DNA of 64,000 nucleotides from Burkholderia sp. S171 (lineage in GTDB: Bacteria > Pseudomonadota > Gammaproteobacteria > Burkholderiales > Burkholderiaceae), in contig NZ_LMUF01000041.1 in the NCBI RefSeq assembly GCF_009766085.1, positions 72,382-136,381 of the forward strand. The letters are read 5' to 3'. This document shows positions 63,969 to 64,000 of the stretch, in pieces; within the stretch, counting starts at the first letter, position 1; each line of letters begins with the position of its first letter. A program made the translations under genes and the position numbers. The notes beneath the pieces were generated by a model. The model saw only the letters and a list, made by a program, of their open reading frames with translations, made no database searches and had not been told where the DNA came from.

Positions 63969-63989
63969 GACCCGCCATAGAGGCGGGTC
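63969..63989. repeat. 8-bp hairpin near the right window edge
   Basis: GACCCGCC (63969-63976), ataga, GGCGGGTC (63982-63989). It lies upstream of dps and may belong to the 3' end of a neighbouring gene beyond the window. Confidence 0.5.
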
Positions 63990-64000
63990 AGAGGGGGTAT

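Overview
The window is chromosomal DNA of a beta-proteobacterium of the Burkholderia group (Burkholderia, Paraburkholderia or Caballeronia). The evidence is high GC, strong GC bias at third codon positions, and gene blocks typical of that group: exbB-dapB-bamE|fur, hrcA-hemH-hslR-grpE-thioredoxin-dnaK-dnaJ, glnE|yhdP-nitrilase-tldD-aroG, and glcDEF next to yggS-proC-ubiA. Nearly all of it is core housekeeping sequence. I see no rRNA, tRNA, CRISPR array or prophage.

Layout. 1-9.3 kb: an ExbB-type protein cut by the window edge, lysine biosynthesis (dapB), outer-membrane assembly (bamE), the iron regulator fur, central carbon genes (tkt, gap), a small VOC protein, rsmE, and a barnase/barstar-type RNase-inhibitor pair. 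9.3-18 kb: a malic enzyme, then thiL-pgpA-pncC and a SWIM/SNF2 helicase. 18-20.3 kb: the only clearly mobile region. A complete 1,235-bp IS30-family element sits inside one arm of a roughly 290-bp inverted repeat, and the other arm still carries the empty target site. 20.3-27 kb: purM, then hda, a HAD phosphatase, pcnB, folK, a deoxynucleoside kinase and panB. 27-37 kb: the heat-shock and folate block on the minus strand (hrcA, hemH, hslR, grpE, a thioredoxin-like gene, dnaK, dnaJ, pabBC), with sigma-32-like promoters ahead of grpE and dnaK. 37-40.6 kb: nadK-recN and a Phd/PIN toxin-antitoxin pair. 40.7-52 kb: glnE, yhdP, a nitrilase-family amidase, tldD and the DAHP synthase aroG. 52-54.7 kb: an AT-rich orphan membrane protein, the flavohaemoglobin hmp, and a cobalamin adenosyltransferase. 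54.8-60.5 kb: a D-lactate-dehydrogenase-like oxidase and glcD, glcE, glcF. 60.5 kb to the end: yggS, proC, ubiA and dps.

The most interesting signal is ahead of aroG. A 21-codon open frame contains the uninterrupted run FYFYFFW. It is followed by a strong intrinsic terminator whose 5' arm is perfectly complementary to the last part of the same small frame. This is the architecture of ribosome-mediated transcription attenuation sensing Phe, Tyr and Trp, here controlling the first enzyme of the shikimate pathway. Other regulatory signals are a near-consensus NsrR operator nested in a 43-bp palindrome at hmp, a palindrome over the grpE promoter, an 11-bp palindrome ahead of the toxin-antitoxin pair, and several bidirectional terminators. 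One terminator near 9.65 kb has no gene upstream of it and may end a small RNA.
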